Positions 1-9,343 of a stretch of 64,000 bases of DNA are shown piece by piece (position 1 is the first letter of the stretch; every line of letters begins with the position of its first letter). The position numbers and the translations under genes are program-made. Origin of the DNA: Methylotetracoccus oryzae (GTDB taxonomy: Bacteria > Pseudomonadota > Gammaproteobacteria > Methylococcales > Methylococcaceae). The notes under the pieces were generated by a model. The model ran no database searches. It was not told the DNA's origin and saw only the letters and a program-made list of their open reading frames with translations. The DNA is taken from the NCBI RefSeq assembly GCF_006175985.1, contig NZ_SRSH01000003.1, positions 186,001-250,000 on the forward strand. The letters run 5' to 3'.

Positions 1-539
1 GGGCGCGCCGACATCCGGCCGAGCTGGCCGGCGTCGTGCTGATCAATACCAGCCTGGGCGGTCTGAGCCCGCTGCACGAGCGTCTGAACTGGCGGGTGCT
101 GCCGGACATGCTGCGCATGGCCCTCGAACGGGATGTCGCGCGCCGGGAAGAACAGATCCTGAGGCTCACCAGCAATGCTGCCTCGTTCAGCCCCGAACTG
201 ATCGCCGCTCGCGTCGATGCCTATCGCCGTCATCCGGTCAGCGGGCGTACGCTGTTGCGGCAATTGTGGGCTGCCTCCCGCTTCCGGCCGAGCCTCGAAA
301 AGCCGCCCGTCCCTGTGCTGCTGCTGAGCGGGCAGGGCGACCGCATGGTGTCGCCGGGCTGCACCGACGCTCTCGCGCGCATCTGGCAACTCGAACCGTT
401 GCGCCATCCGACCGCAGGTCACGACCTGCCGCTGGATGAGCCCGAGTGGACCATCGAGGTGACGCGGGAGTGGATGCGAGGGCTGGCGCTATCAGCCAGT
501 TCGGAGACGAGCGCGGTCGGAACGCCCGGTCGGAGCTGA
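1..539 (+). CDS. alpha/beta hydrolase, C-terminal part (5' truncated by window)
   Basis: The frame is open from the first bases of the window, so the gene starts upstream; no credible internal start is needed. The visible ~178 residues show the end of an alpha/beta-hydrolase fold: a strand ending VVLINTSLGG that normally follows the nucleophile elbow, a helical lid, then LLLSGQGDRMV, where the acidic member of the catalytic triad is expected (GQGD), and TAGHDLPLDEP, where the catalytic His is expected. The nucleophile Ser lies outside the window. The substrate cannot be told. The family assignment is from the fold pattern only. Confidence 0.8.
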   Translation, partial: ARRHPAELAGVVLINTSLGGLSPLHERLNWRVLPDMLRMALERDVARREEQILRLTSNAASFSPELIAARVDAYRRHPVSGRTLLRQLWAASRFRPSLEKPPVPVLLLSGQGDRMVSPGCTDALARIWQLEPLRHPTAGHDLPLDEPEWTIEVTREWMRGLALSASSETSAVGTPGRS

Positions 540-707
540 GCGTCAGCTCCCTTCGATCCGCAGCGCCTCATCCCGGAACGGCAGCACATCCCCCGCCCTG
601 CATGGCGGCGCTGTGGCCGCGCTTTTCTGATACTCTTGACGGTCTCCGACCGGCGAACCTTTCGGCCCAATTGCCGCCGGCGATCGTGCAGGAGGCCGAC
701 CCCAGCG

Positions 708-2495
708 ATGATCACTGCCGCCCCCCCCTATAACACCGTCATGCCGGAAGGCGAGCCGTCCCCCGACGCGCGGATCTCCGAAGCCCTGATACTGGCGGGG
801 GTGACGCTCGTTCTGCTCGTCAGTCTGTTGCAATACCTCGACAATTGCTTCGTCATCAATGCCAACGGGCTCTGGAAGAGCGTCTACGTACGGATGTGGG
901 CGAACAGCCCCGCCACGGCGCCGGTGGACTTCGCCAATCTGCTGTATTTCCCGGTTTATGGCCTGTTGTGCCGGTTGCTCGATGCCTTCGGGATTTTCGT
1001 CGGCCAGACATGGCGGCAAATGGCGCTGCTCAATACGGTGTTCGCGTCCATCGGTGTGGGGCTGATTTACCTCTGGATCGCGACGGCGTTCCGCAGCCGG
1101 CTGATCGGCGTGCTGGCCGCCGTGTTCTATCTGGGCACGGGGTTCTTTCTGGCGCTGGCCGTCATCAACGAAGACATCATGCCCAGCTACGTCTGGACGC
1201 TGACCGGCATGATGCTGGGGGCCCTGTGGTTCGGCCGCCCAAGCCCGACCCGCATCGTGCTGGTCGCCCTGGTCGTCTCGGTGGGCTGGCTGTTCGAGTG
1301 GCGGCTGATGTTTCCCGTCGTGCCGCCCATGCTGCTGGCGCTGTGGCTGTCGGCCCGACGCTGGACGGCGCGGTTGCGGCGGGTGGTACTGTTCGCTGCC
1401 GGCTTGACCATCGTGCCGCTGCTGTTGACCTCGTCACTGATGGTGCGCGGCACCTGTACCCGGACAGCCGAGTGCCTGCAGCAGATGTTCTGGACCGGCA
1501 AGGGCCTCGGCACCGGTTGGGCGGGGTTCAGTTGGGTCAAGGTCAAGCTTGCCTGGGTCGGCATGGTGCAGTCGCTGATCGGCGGACGCTTCATCGGGTC
1601 CGACCACTGGTCCCGACATCTCGCCCATGTGCTGGAGGCCGGGGTCGGGACCTTGCTGCTGATCGTGCTCGCACTGGGCGCGCTGCGCTATGCCTGGAAA
1701 CGGCGCGGCGAGCCCTGCGTCGTCGCACACCTGATCGTATTCGGCGGCACGTTTTGCGCGGGCCAGGTGTTCAACCTGTACTCCCAGCCGCACGATCCGC
1801 AGATGCAGTTGACCGTGATGCCGTGGGTCATACTCGGGTGGGCCGTGATGATGTCCCTGTTGACCGGACAGGGGGATCCCCTGACCGGGACCCACAATCC
1901 CGGCCCGGCTCCGTGGCGCCTGGCGCTGGCCGCGGTGCTGTGCCTGCTGCCGCTGGTCTACAACGCCTCGGTGCTGGCCCAGGGGCGGGGCGGGGACACC
2001 CGCTACCTGTCGCTGTTGGCGCGTCTGGAACAGCACTTCGATCCCGCGCACACGGTCTTCCTGTACCGCGGCTTCGAGTTCGAAGTTCCCTGGAAGTGGG
2101 CGACCTGGAGTGCGACCAACCCGGGAGTCGAGGGGCTTTCGGCGGCTCCGAGTCCTGCCCCGCGCTTCAAGTGGATCTCGGTCGCCGAGACCCTGATCCG
2201 CCATCCCGACTGGTCCGCTGAGCAACAGGCGGCGGATCTGCGCGCGCAGGTCGATCGGGCGCTGTCGCTGGGCTATCAGGTCATCGCCAGCGAGATCTGG
2301 GTGATGCCGCGCGAGACCTGGGTCGAACAGTTGGTCACGATCGGCGACACCGAGCACATCGGGGCCATCCACGATGCGTTGAAGCGCGGTTTCTCCGGCG
2401 AACCGGTTCTGGACGACCCCGTCGCCGGAGCGCATTACCGCCTGACCCACCGGTACGAGTCCGACGCCGGCGCGAGCGCGCGGGCCGCGCACTGA
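708..2495 (+). CDS. multi-pass inner-membrane protein, GT-C-like topology, function unknown
   Basis: About 595 residues with roughly ten to eleven hydrophobic segments between residues ~15 and ~440, followed by a soluble C-terminal domain of about 150 residues. The layout (many transmembrane helices, short loops with acidic residues such as INEDIMPSY, then a globular tail) resembles GT-C type glycosyltransferases of the PMT/ArnT kind, but I see no diagnostic motif, so this is inference. ATG at 708 is preferred over upstream in-frame codons because AGGAGG precedes it by 12 bases and the upstream residues are Arg-rich and unlike a membrane N-terminus; an ATG at 741 is also possible. It is followed 28 bases later by the YeeE/YedE pair. 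Confidence 0.75.
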   Translation: MITAAPPYNTVMPEGEPSPDARISEALILAGVTLVLLVSLLQYLDNCFVINANGLWKSVYVRMWANSPATAPVDFANLLYFPVYGLLCRLLDAFGIFVGQTWRQMALLNTVFASIGVGLIYLWIATAFRSRLIGVLAAVFYLGTGFFLALAVINEDIMPSYVWTLTGMMLGALWFGRPSPTRIVLVALVVSVGWLFEWRLMFPVVPPMLLALWLSARRWTARLRRVVLFAAGLTIVPLLLTSSLMVRGTCTRTAECLQQMFWTGKGLGTGWAGFSWVKVKLAWVGMVQSLIGGRFIGSDHWSRHLAHVLEAGVGTLLLIVLALGALRYAWKRRGEPCVVAHLIVFGGTFCAGQVFNLYSQPHDPQMQLTVMPWVILGWAVMMSLLTGQGDPLTGTHNPGPAPWRLALAAVLCLLPLVYNASVLAQGRGGDTRYLSLLARLEQHFDPAHTVFLYRGFEFEVPWKWATWSATNPGVEGLSAAPSPAPRFKWISVAETLIRHPDWSAEQQAADLRAQVDRALSLGYQVIASEIWVMPRETWVEQLVTIGDTEHIGAIHDALKRGFSGEPVLDDPVAGAHYRLTHRYESDAGASARAAH

Positions 2496-2523
2496 CCACC
2501 CAGCGAGGAGCAATCAATCGGCG

Positions 2524-2991
2524 ATGATCGAGAGTTTTTTTCCGAGAGGAATGGCCCATTACCTGATCGGTGGCATGCTGATCGGCGGCGGGGTCGGCCT
2601 GTTGTTCGTGCTCCGCGGACTGATCGGCGGGACGAGCACCTTCTTCACGTCGACCCTGTCGTATGTCGTCGAAAGACCCTTCTTTCAGCAGGCCCGCTTC
2701 GTCGGCACCCGCGCATGGCGTGCCGTCTACGCGTTGGGACTGGTGCTCGGCGCTGCCCTTTACCTTGCCGTTTACGGCGAACCCTTCCAGACCGGGGTCG
2801 CCGCTTGGCGGCTGCTGTTGGGTGGCGTTCTGATCGGCTTCGGTGCGCGCCTGTCGAACGGCTGTACGGCAGGACACGGCATCTGCGGTCTGGCGTCGTT
2901 GCAATGGCCGTCACTGCTCGCGGTGCTGACCTTTCTCGCGACGGCGATCGGTATGGCGCATCTGGTGCAGTGGGCGGGAGGCATGCCATGA
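2524..2991 (+). CDS. YeeE/YedE family membrane protein, N-terminal half-type
   Basis: 155 residues, four hydrophobic segments. The segment GFGARLSNGCTAGHGICGL (residues ~107-125) carries the conserved Cys-bearing signature of the YeeE/YedE sulfur-compound transport family (thiosulfate uptake in the characterised TsuA). The gene overlaps the next one by four bases (ATGA), typical of the split two-subunit form in which two half-size proteins replace one long YeeE. Inner membrane; the likely cargo is a sulfur species, inferred from the family and not shown by the sequence. Confidence 0.87.
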   Translation: MIESFFPRGMAHYLIGGMLIGGGVGLLFVLRGLIGGTSTFFTSTLSYVVERPFFQQARFVGTRAWRAVYALGLVLGAALYLAVYGEPFQTGVAAWRLLLGGVLIGFGARLSNGCTAGHGICGLASLQWPSLLAVLTFLATAIGMAHLVQWAGGMP

Positions 2992-3401
2992 CCGCGCCGC
3001 GCTGGCTGGCCGCGCTCGTGGCGGGAACCCTGTTCGGCCTCGGTTTGGCCTGGTCCACGATGATCCGTCCGGAAATCGTCATCGATTTCCTGCTGTTCCG
3101 GGATCTCGGGCTGTTGCTGGTCCTAGGCGGGGCCGTGGTGGTGGCGCTCGCGTGCTACCAGATCGCTCCGCGCCTGCTGTCGAAGCCGCTGCTGGGTGGA
3201 ACGTTCGCCCAACGCGAGAGCGTTCTCGACCGCCGCACGATCATCGGGGCGGCGCTGTTCGGGTTGGGTTGGGGACTGTGCGGCGTCTGCCCGGGTCCCG
3301 CGATTGCAGGGCTGGGTGCCGGAAACTGGCCGCTGCTGATCGCCCTGGTCGGCATTTTTGTCGGAGCCTATCTGCAGGGCCGGTTTTTTCCGAAGAACTA
3401 G
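2988..3401 (+). CDS. YeeE/YedE family (DUF6691-type) membrane protein, C-terminal half-type
   Basis: 137 residues, about four transmembrane segments, beginning at the ATG that overlaps the stop of the previous gene (ATGA). The motif GLGWGLCGVCPGPAIAGLG (residues ~91-109) is the second Cys-containing signature of the YeeE/YedE family, so the two genes together supply both halves of the transporter. Translational coupling suggests they act as a 1:1 complex in the inner membrane. No other sulfur gene lies next to them in this window. Confidence 0.87.
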   Translation: MTAPRWLAALVAGTLFGLGLAWSTMIRPEIVIDFLLFRDLGLLLVLGGAVVVALACYQIAPRLLSKPLLGGTFAQRESVLDRRTIIGAALFGLGWGLCGVCPGPAIAGLGAGNWPLLIALVGIFVGAYLQGRFFPKN

Positions 3402-3597
3402 TTTCAAACAGTGAATTTCCGCCACGCCCCGGCGGAAGGCAGTACCGCCCCGCGGCTTGTGATAGCGTGGCGGTGGCACGCTGGGGGCATGGGCTTACCG
3501 GCCAGTTCGGCCAGAGCAGTCCCCCACGCGAACGCAGCGGACACGGGCCCCGGCGTGCAGGGCTCTGCGCATGGCACAACGGCGGCGGGAATCGAGC

Positions 3598-4239
3598 ATG
3601 GAATTCAACCCTTCGGAAGCGATGTTGCTGCTATTCGCGACGATCGGACCGCTCAGGGCCACGATCGTCTGCGCCACGCTGGCGGGCGATGCCAGCCCGG
3701 CCTTCCTGAAGCAACTCGCAGGGCGGGCCGTCCGCATTGCGACCAGTGTCTGCCTCGTCTTCGCCGTCCTGGGTGAACTGATCCTGCTCGTGTTCCGGGT
3801 GTCATTGCCGGCATTCCAGATTGCCGGCGGCATCATCGTGATGCTGTTCTCGATCGAGATGGTCATGGGCGGCAGGGCGAGCAGTGACAGCGGGGCCGGT
3901 GACGGCGTAGCCACTTCCAACGCGCCTTCGCTGGAGCTGGCGGCCTATCCGATCGCGGTGCCGCTGCTGGCCTCGGTGTCGGGGCTGATCGCGATCGTCT
4001 CCCTGGTAGCGCAGGCCGGCGACGATCTTTGGGCGCTGCTGTATCTGTTGGGAGCCATTCTGGCCATCATGGCGGTGAACTACCTCTGCCTGCGCGCCTG
4101 CCAGGCCATCGCCCGGATGCTCGGCCCGGTCGCGCTGAGCGTGGTCGGCAAGGTCATGGGCGTCATCCTGGTGGCTCTGGCGGTCGAACTGGTGCTGATG
4201 GGCCTGGTCGGTCTGGGCGTCATGACGCCGATCCGCTAA
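3598..4239 (+). CDS. MarC/UPF0056 family integral membrane protein
   Basis: 213 residues with six hydrophobic segments. The N-terminus MEFNPSEAMLLLFATIGPL and the segment IAGGIIVMLFSIEMVMG (residues ~80-96) match the MarC (UPF0056) family, whose members are six-helix inner-membrane proteins of uncertain function. ATG at 3598 was chosen over one nine codons upstream because the family starts just before the first helix and the upstream residues are Arg-rich. It stands alone between the YeeE pair and a porin gene. Residues ~98-110, between two helices, form a short Ser/Gly-rich loop. Confidence 0.83.
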   Translation: MEFNPSEAMLLLFATIGPLRATIVCATLAGDASPAFLKQLAGRAVRIATSVCLVFAVLGELILLVFRVSLPAFQIAGGIIVMLFSIEMVMGGRASSDSGAGDGVATSNAPSLELAAYPIAVPLLASVSGLIAIVSLVAQAGDDLWALLYLLGAILAIMAVNYLCLRACQAIARMLGPVALSVVGKVMGVILVALAVELVLMGLVGLGVMTPIR

Positions 4240-4318
4240 GCGTTCACAGGGTAGCGCCGGTGCAGGCACTCGACCTCTCGACCGCAGGGAAGCGCTTCAA
4301 CATTGCCGGTTCGTGCGC

Positions 4319-5995
4319 ATGAACGGGCATCTGTCGGCGACGGCGGCATGCCACCGTGCCCCCCGCTCCCGTTGGTGGAGTGCGTCGCTCACGCTGGCAG
4401 CGATCCTGCTGTCCCTGTCCCTCAGGGTCGGACCGGACGCGGTGGCGGCCGAGTCGGGTCCCGTGACGGCGCGGAAGCGGGACGTCCCAGGTCGCGCGGA
4501 GGACGCGCCCATCTCCGTCGGACAGGTCAGCCAGCTTTTGAAACGACTGGAGGAGCAGAACGCGCGCCTGGCCGAACAAAACGCCAAGCTGATGGAACAG
4601 AACGCGCGGCTGGCGGAGCAGAACGACTCGCTGGCAAGGCAACTGGTCGAAGGCGCCAAGGGTCATTCCGATGCGAGTGCTCGCCAAGGGGATCCGCTCT
4701 CGGTGGATTCGGCGTCCCGCGCACCGCCCAGCTTGACCACCAGGCCGGTCGTCGTGGCCCCACCGCCGGCCCGGCCCCAGCCGCCCAAGCAGGCCATCAT
4801 CGATGCCGACGAGGACGATCCGGCGGGTCAGATCGTCGTCGCCCGGCGCCAGCAGGGGCCGATGCCTTTCGAACTGCGGGCCGATCTGTTCACGCAGATC
4901 CGCTACACGAACTTCGCACGCGATCAGGACTACTGGATCGATAGCGCCGGCAACCTCCAGCCGCTGAGCAGCTTCGATTCCTTCGAACTGACCCGCAATT
5001 TCATCCAGTTCTCGGGGTATGCGCTGGATCCGCGCCTGCAATTCACGGCGAACATCTTTTCGTCGACGGCGATCAACAACACGGTCTACCTGGGATGGAT
5101 AAATTACCGGTTCAACCGTGCCTTCGACCTCCGGGCCGGCAACTGGATCGTGCCGGGCACGCGCGAGTGGCTCGAATCCTTCCGCTACACGCTGGGGGCG
5201 GACCGGTTGATGGCGACGACCTTTTTCCGCCCGAATATCAGTCCGGGGGTCTGGGCGCAGGGTGAGCCGTTCGACAATGTGCACTACGTGGCCATGGTCG
5301 CGAACTCACTGAATCGGTTCAATCAGGGCGTGGACCGAATCGGGACCTCGATCGCCTTCGGCGGTACGGTCTGGTGGGAGCCGATGGGGTCCTTCGGGCC
5401 GGGGCCGTCGGATATCGAGCACCATCCTCGCCCGAGTCCTCGTCTCGGCACCAGCTTCGCCTTTTCCCGCGAGTCGAATCAGGGCTTCGGCGCGACCGAG
5501 AACGGGAACCCGGAGGACACCATCCTGCGTCTATCGGACGGGACACCGCTGTTCCGGCCTGGCGCGCTGGCGCCCGGGGTCGAATTGTCGAAAGCGAACG
5601 TTAACTTGTGGGCGCTCGACGCTGCCCTGAAGTATCGCGGCTTCACCCTGTCGGGCGAGTATTTCCTGAGGTGGCTCGACGGCTTCGATTACCGCGGCGG
5701 TACCTTGCCCATGGACTCGTTGTTCGACCACGGAGCCCTGTTGCAGACCGCTTATTTCGTGATTCCGGGCCGGCTCGAAGGGTTTGCGCGCAGTTCCTTC
5801 GTCAGCGGTCGTTTCGGCGGCGGGTACGAGGTCGGTGGCGGGGTCAACTGGTATCTGCGGGCGTCCCGCGACTGGCGGATGACCTTCGAGGTGCTGAACG
5901 TCAACCGCTCGCCAGCCCAGAATCTGCTGACCGGATACCGGGCCGGGGAGAGCGGGACCCTGTATCAGCTGCAGTTATTCACCGATTTTTTCTGA
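4319..5995 (+). CDS. outer-membrane porin-like beta-barrel with N-terminal coiled coil
   Basis: About 558 residues. A basic N-terminus and hydrophobic stretch (ASLTLAAILLSLSL) with AVAAES afterwards form a signal peptide. Residues ~72-105 form a coiled coil of repeated EQNARLAEQNAKL-type heptads, followed by a Pro-rich linker. The remaining ~400 residues alternate polar and hydrophobic residues, rich in Tyr/Phe/Trp and Gly, and end in Phe (LQLFTDFF), the C-terminal signature recognised by the BAM machinery. A coiled coil preceding a barrel is also found in OprP/OprO-like and other porins, where it may trimerise or contact peptidoglycan. Substrate unknown. The ATG at 4319 is used; a GTG two codons earlier is an alternative. 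It converges with the next gene, 12 bases away. Confidence 0.83.
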   Translation: MNGHLSATAACHRAPRSRWWSASLTLAAILLSLSLRVGPDAVAAESGPVTARKRDVPGRAEDAPISVGQVSQLLKRLEEQNARLAEQNAKLMEQNARLAEQNDSLARQLVEGAKGHSDASARQGDPLSVDSASRAPPSLTTRPVVVAPPPARPQPPKQAIIDADEDDPAGQIVVARRQQGPMPFELRADLFTQIRYTNFARDQDYWIDSAGNLQPLSSFDSFELTRNFIQFSGYALDPRLQFTANIFSSTAINNTVYLGWINYRFNRAFDLRAGNWIVPGTREWLESFRYTLGADRLMATTFFRPNISPGVWAQGEPFDNVHYVAMVANSLNRFNQGVDRIGTSIAFGGTVWWEPMGSFGPGPSDIEHHPRPSPRLGTSFAFSRESNQGFGATENGNPEDTILRLSDGTPLFRPGALAPGVELSKANVNLWALDAALKYRGFTLSGEYFLRWLDGFDYRGGTLPMDSLFDHGALLQTAYFVIPGRLEGFARSSFVSGRFGGGYEVGGGVNWYLRASRDWRMTFEVLNVNRSPAQNLLTGYRAGESGTLYQLQLFTDFF

Positions 5996-6007
5996 GTCCG
6001 GACCGCA

Positions 6008-6781
6008 TCAAGCGGGCGACGACGAGTCTTCCCAGGCAAACCGGGGCAGTTCCCGGAAGCCCCGGGCCAGACTCTGTTCCCAGCTGCGGGACAATTCCAC
6101 GAGTTCCGGCGAGTCGGCCAGGAACTTGAGGCGGTGCGACAGCGCCAGCGAATCGCGGGGATAGATGGCCACCTCGAAAGGCGGCGCGACGGTGAGGTTG
6201 GAACGCGCGGTTCCGTCGAGCGATACCAGGCACAGGCGCGCGCCGTGTTCCAGCGACAGCTCCTGATTGGCGAAACGATCCAGAACCGGTTTGCCGAACT
6301 TGTTTTCCCCGATCTGCAGATACGGAGTCTCGCGGGTGGCCGAGATGAAATTGCCCTGGGGATAAATCAGGAACAGACCGTGCGGCTGCCCGGCGATCTG
6401 GCCGCCCAGGATCAGGGTGGCCTCGGGACTGACACCGGCCTGGCGCAGGGCCGGACCGTAGTCGTTCTGGACCGCGACCATCAACTGGCCGATATAGGCG
6501 GCCGCCTCGAAGAGATAATTCGCCGTGAGCAGGCTGACACCCGGCTGCAGTCCCTGGGCCCGCGCATTCTCGGCGTAATCCAGGTCGCGGCGTATCCGGT
6601 TCAGCACGTCCTGTGTGGTCGCAAGGCTGCCGGCGGCGAGCAGCACGAACAGCCGATCCGGTGCCGGTTGAAACACGTGCAGCTTGCTGAACGAGGAGAT
6701 GTAGTCGACCCCGGCGTTGGTCCGTGAGTCGGACGCCATCACCAGCCCTTGGTCGAGGCACAATCCGACGCAGTAAGTCAT
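6008..6781 (-). CDS. proteasome-type peptidase, Anbu (ancestral beta subunit)
   Basis: 257 residues starting MTYCVGLCLDQGLVMASDSR, the hallmark of Anbu, a bacterial relative of HslV and proteasome beta subunits. After removal of Met1, Thr2 is the expected N-terminal nucleophile; Asp18 and Lys33 are at the matching positions for the proteasome catalytic set (mature numbering about D17 and K32). No propeptide is present, as usual for Anbu. Elsewhere Anbu is commonly encoded with an alpha-E protein, an ATP-grasp protein and a transglutaminase-like protein; none of these is next to it here. Cytoplasmic, probably a ring-forming peptidase; physiological substrate unknown. Confidence 0.93.
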   Translation of the reverse strand: MTYCVGLCLDQGLVMASDSRTNAGVDYISSFSKLHVFQPAPDRLFVLLAAGSLATTQDVLNRIRRDLDYAENARAQGLQPGVSLLTANYLFEAAAYIGQLMVAVQNDYGPALRQAGVSPEATLILGGQIAGQPHGLFLIYPQGNFISATRETPYLQIGENKFGKPVLDRFANQELSLEHGARLCLVSLDGTARSNLTVAPPFEVAIYPRDSLALSHRLKFLADSPELVELSRSWEQSLARGFRELPRFAWEDSSSPA

Positions 6782-7141
6782 GGCGGCGAGTCTCGCTAGT
6801 AGGTGCAGGGTTGACGGGAGGCCGGCAAGTCCCCGGAGGGATCCCGTCGTGACGAGGTCAGGCGGGAAAGCATACGGGATCGCACGCGTCGGGTCGAGTT
6901 GTGCGGGGTGCGCCGCAAAGCCGATCGGTACCGCCGCCGGCAGGAGGTGCCCCGGGTCCGGTTCTGCCCTCCATGGCGCGTCACGCGGTTCCGCAGTACA
7001 TTGCCGGCTTTGGCTCGACGAAGCCGAACGGCCGCTGTCGCCTTGCGCGGCGGTACCTCAGGAGCAATTCATGCGAAGAGACGACGCCATGCGAGGATGG
7101 GGGGGCGTGACCATACTGCAGACGACGACAGGGAACGCGCG
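6782..7141. other. intergenic region between divergent genes, no gene recognised
   Basis: 360 bases separate the Anbu gene (leftward) from a lipoprotein gene (rightward). I see no conserved open frame, repeat or RNA motif. Both promoters should lie here, but I cannot point to convincing -35/-10 boxes. Confidence 0.5.
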
Positions 7142-8554
7142 ATGGGCGGTCTGAAGCCTGCGGCTGTCGCTTGCGGGCTGCTGCTGTCTGCCGGTCTCGG
7201 CGGCTGCACCCTGGTCAAGGGCACATTACAACTCCCGGACCTCGCCTTGCAGGCGCTGCTGCCTTTCGTACGGAAGCCGCAGAGTGATCCGGTCGAAGTG
7301 CAGTCGAAGGTCATTCGCTTCGCCGATCAGTACCTGGAGGCGGTGACCCGCAACATGCGGTTGCTGCAGCGGGACGGCAAGCCGATTGGTAAACGAGAGC
7401 TCACCCGTCGCCGTATCCAGTACACCAACGAGGTCCTGGCCATCACGACTGGGGCCAATGCCTACGCGAATCTGCTCGACATGGTCGTCCTGGTCACGCT
7501 GACACGGATGCGCGTCGACAACTACTGGAAGGAGCAGTCCAAGAACCAGGACATCAAACCGGTGTTGCAGGCTTTCCGGGAGTCGGAAGCCGAGATCTGG
7601 CGCATCAGCGCAACCGTGCTTGCGCCCGATCAGCAGGCCGAACTCCGCGCCGCCCTAACGGAATGGTTGGGCCGCAACCCCAAGCTGCGTTTCACGCCCG
7701 ACATGGCGGATCTCGATTTCGTTTCGGAGATCCGTAAGTTCAGCCGGAGCCGTTCCTCCTCGGCTCCCGCCAGCGTGTTCAGCCTGTTGATGATCGATCC
7801 GCTGTCCGGGCTCGACCCGGCGGCGAAGGAACTCGCCGAGACGCGACTGATGGCCGAGCGGGCCTTGTTCCTGTCGCGGCACCTGCCCGAGCTGATTCGC
7901 TGGGAAACCGAATATTTCACACTGAACACGGTGGAGGTGCCGGAGATTTCGAAACTCCTGGCGGACACCACGAAAATGTCGGAATCGGCCGAGCGTGTCA
8001 GCCTGTTGTCGCAGCAACTGCCCGAGTTGATCAGCAATGAACGCGCGCAACTGGTCGAGACGCTGAAATCTGAGCGCCAGGGATTGACGACGCTGGCAGC
8101 CGAATCAAAGCAAGCCTTGACGGCCGGCAAGCAGATGGCCGATTCGGCCAATGCGACCTTGAAGTCGTTCCAGGTCGTAATGGCGCAGTTGAACGCCCGG
8201 CCGCCGGACCCGAACGCCGAGCCGTTCCGCATTGCCGAGTACACCGCCGCGGCGGCGCAGATCAGCCAGACCTCCGAGCGCCTCGCCGAACTGCTGGGTT
8301 TGTTCAACCAGACCATCGGCGCCGCGAACGCCCAAACCCTGACCGAGCGACTTGACGTCGTGACCCGCCAGGCCGAAACCCGCGGCCGTGATCTCGTCGA
8401 CTACGCCTATCGCAAGCTCCTGATCGCGGCCGCGCTGATCGGCGCAATGGCGCTGGGCTTCGCGCTGGTCTATCAGCTGCTCGGCGCCGCCCTGCGGCGG
8501 CTGTTTCGGCGCTGGGCGCGTCCGGCACCAGCGGCGGATGGCGGGAGGGACTGA
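7142..8554 (+). CDS. lipoprotein with long helical domain and C-terminal membrane anchor
   Basis: 470 residues. The N-terminus GLLLSAGLGGC forms a lipobox with Cys22 as lipidation site. The body is mainly amphipathic helix; residues ~285-345 and ~370-420 look like coiled coil (runs such as ETLKSERQGLTTLAAESK). A hydrophobic helix near the C-terminus (LLIAAALIGAMALGFALVY) followed by a basic tail suggests a second membrane anchor, so the protein may sit in the inner membrane by its C-terminus while lipidated at its N-terminus. I do not recognise the family. The ATG at 7142 is chosen because it places the lipobox at the right distance; in-frame codons upstream give an unrelated Arg-rich stretch. 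Confidence 0.75.
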   Translation: MGGLKPAAVACGLLLSAGLGGCTLVKGTLQLPDLALQALLPFVRKPQSDPVEVQSKVIRFADQYLEAVTRNMRLLQRDGKPIGKRELTRRRIQYTNEVLAITTGANAYANLLDMVVLVTLTRMRVDNYWKEQSKNQDIKPVLQAFRESEAEIWRISATVLAPDQQAELRAALTEWLGRNPKLRFTPDMADLDFVSEIRKFSRSRSSSAPASVFSLLMIDPLSGLDPAAKELAETRLMAERALFLSRHLPELIRWETEYFTLNTVEVPEISKLLADTTKMSESAERVSLLSQQLPELISNERAQLVETLKSERQGLTTLAAESKQALTAGKQMADSANATLKSFQVVMAQLNARPPDPNAEPFRIAEYTAAAAQISQTSERLAELLGLFNQTIGAANAQTLTERLDVVTRQAETRGRDLVDYAYRKLLIAAALIGAMALGFALVYQLLGAALRRLFRRWARPAPAADGGRD

Positions 8555-8697
8555 CGCGCCGCTGGGAGCGCTAAGGGCAACGCGGATGGGCTGCAGGGCA
8601 AACATGGCCCCGTGCGTCGCGACGTGATAGCATTTTTTCGCCGTAAAGTGGCCGCCGTCCGGCATCGGGCCGCAAGAATCGATTACAAGGATCCATC

Positions 8698-9252
8698 ATG
8701 CAATTCGTTCGAACCTCCGGCGCTCGTCTGACGTTTCCCGCTGTCGCGATCGGGCTGGCGGGCTCTTTGCTCTTATCCGGGTGCGCCTCCCAGACAACCG
8801 CACCGCCGCCGACGACCGCCGAGCTGTGCGCCTCGCTGAAGGATGTCGTCGCGCAGTCGGAAACCCGCTTCCGCAAGTTCAAGACGACCCCGACGATCAG
8901 CCCATTTTCCGGCATGACGAAATGGGAAACGCGGCCGGTGTTCCCGGATTCCCAGTGCGATGTGTTGGAATGGGTCGGTGGCCGCACGAACTACGCCTGC
9001 ACCTGGCCTGACGGATCGGAGGCGGAAGCCCGCGCGACGTACGAAAAAAATGCCGGTTTGATTGCCGGTTGCCTGACGGCGCCATGGTCCAAGGCCGAGA
9101 CCCGCGGGCAGACCGGTGGCGCGACCACTTTCACACAGCGGGGCAAGTCGACACAGGTCGTCATGCGCTACTTCAAGCCCCGCGGTGGCTTTATGCCGAC
9201 TTGGGAAACCTCGCTGACCATCGGTGACGAAATCACGTCCGAGCCGCGCTGA
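8698..9252 (+). CDS. small lipoprotein of unknown function
   Basis: 184 residues with a lipoprotein signal: basic start, hydrophobic core and LLLSGC with Cys29 as lipidation site. The mature part contains three further Cys residues (around ELCASL, DSQCDV and TNYACTW), which could form a disulfide in the periplasm. I recognise no domain. It lies 91 bases before the efflux operon and reads the same way; co-transcription is possible. Confidence 0.7.
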   Translation: MQFVRTSGARLTFPAVAIGLAGSLLLSGCASQTTAPPPTTAELCASLKDVVAQSETRFRKFKTTPTISPFSGMTKWETRPVFPDSQCDVLEWVGGRTNYACTWPDGSEAEARATYEKNAGLIAGCLTAPWSKAETRGQTGGATTFTQRGKSTQVVMRYFKPRGGFMPTWETSLTIGDEITSEPR

Positions 9253-9343
9253 GGCCGTGCCGAGCGTTCGTCGCCGCGAGTCACCTCGCCAGACTCTGCC
9301 GGGGTCGTTGCCGGATCGGCAGCGACCGCAGGGCCTCCCGTCC

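Noticed and set aside
1434-2513. 359-codon open frame on the minus strand
   Set aside because: Antisense shadow of the membrane protein at 708-2495; composition is Arg/Gln/Gly-rich with no hydrophobic pattern.
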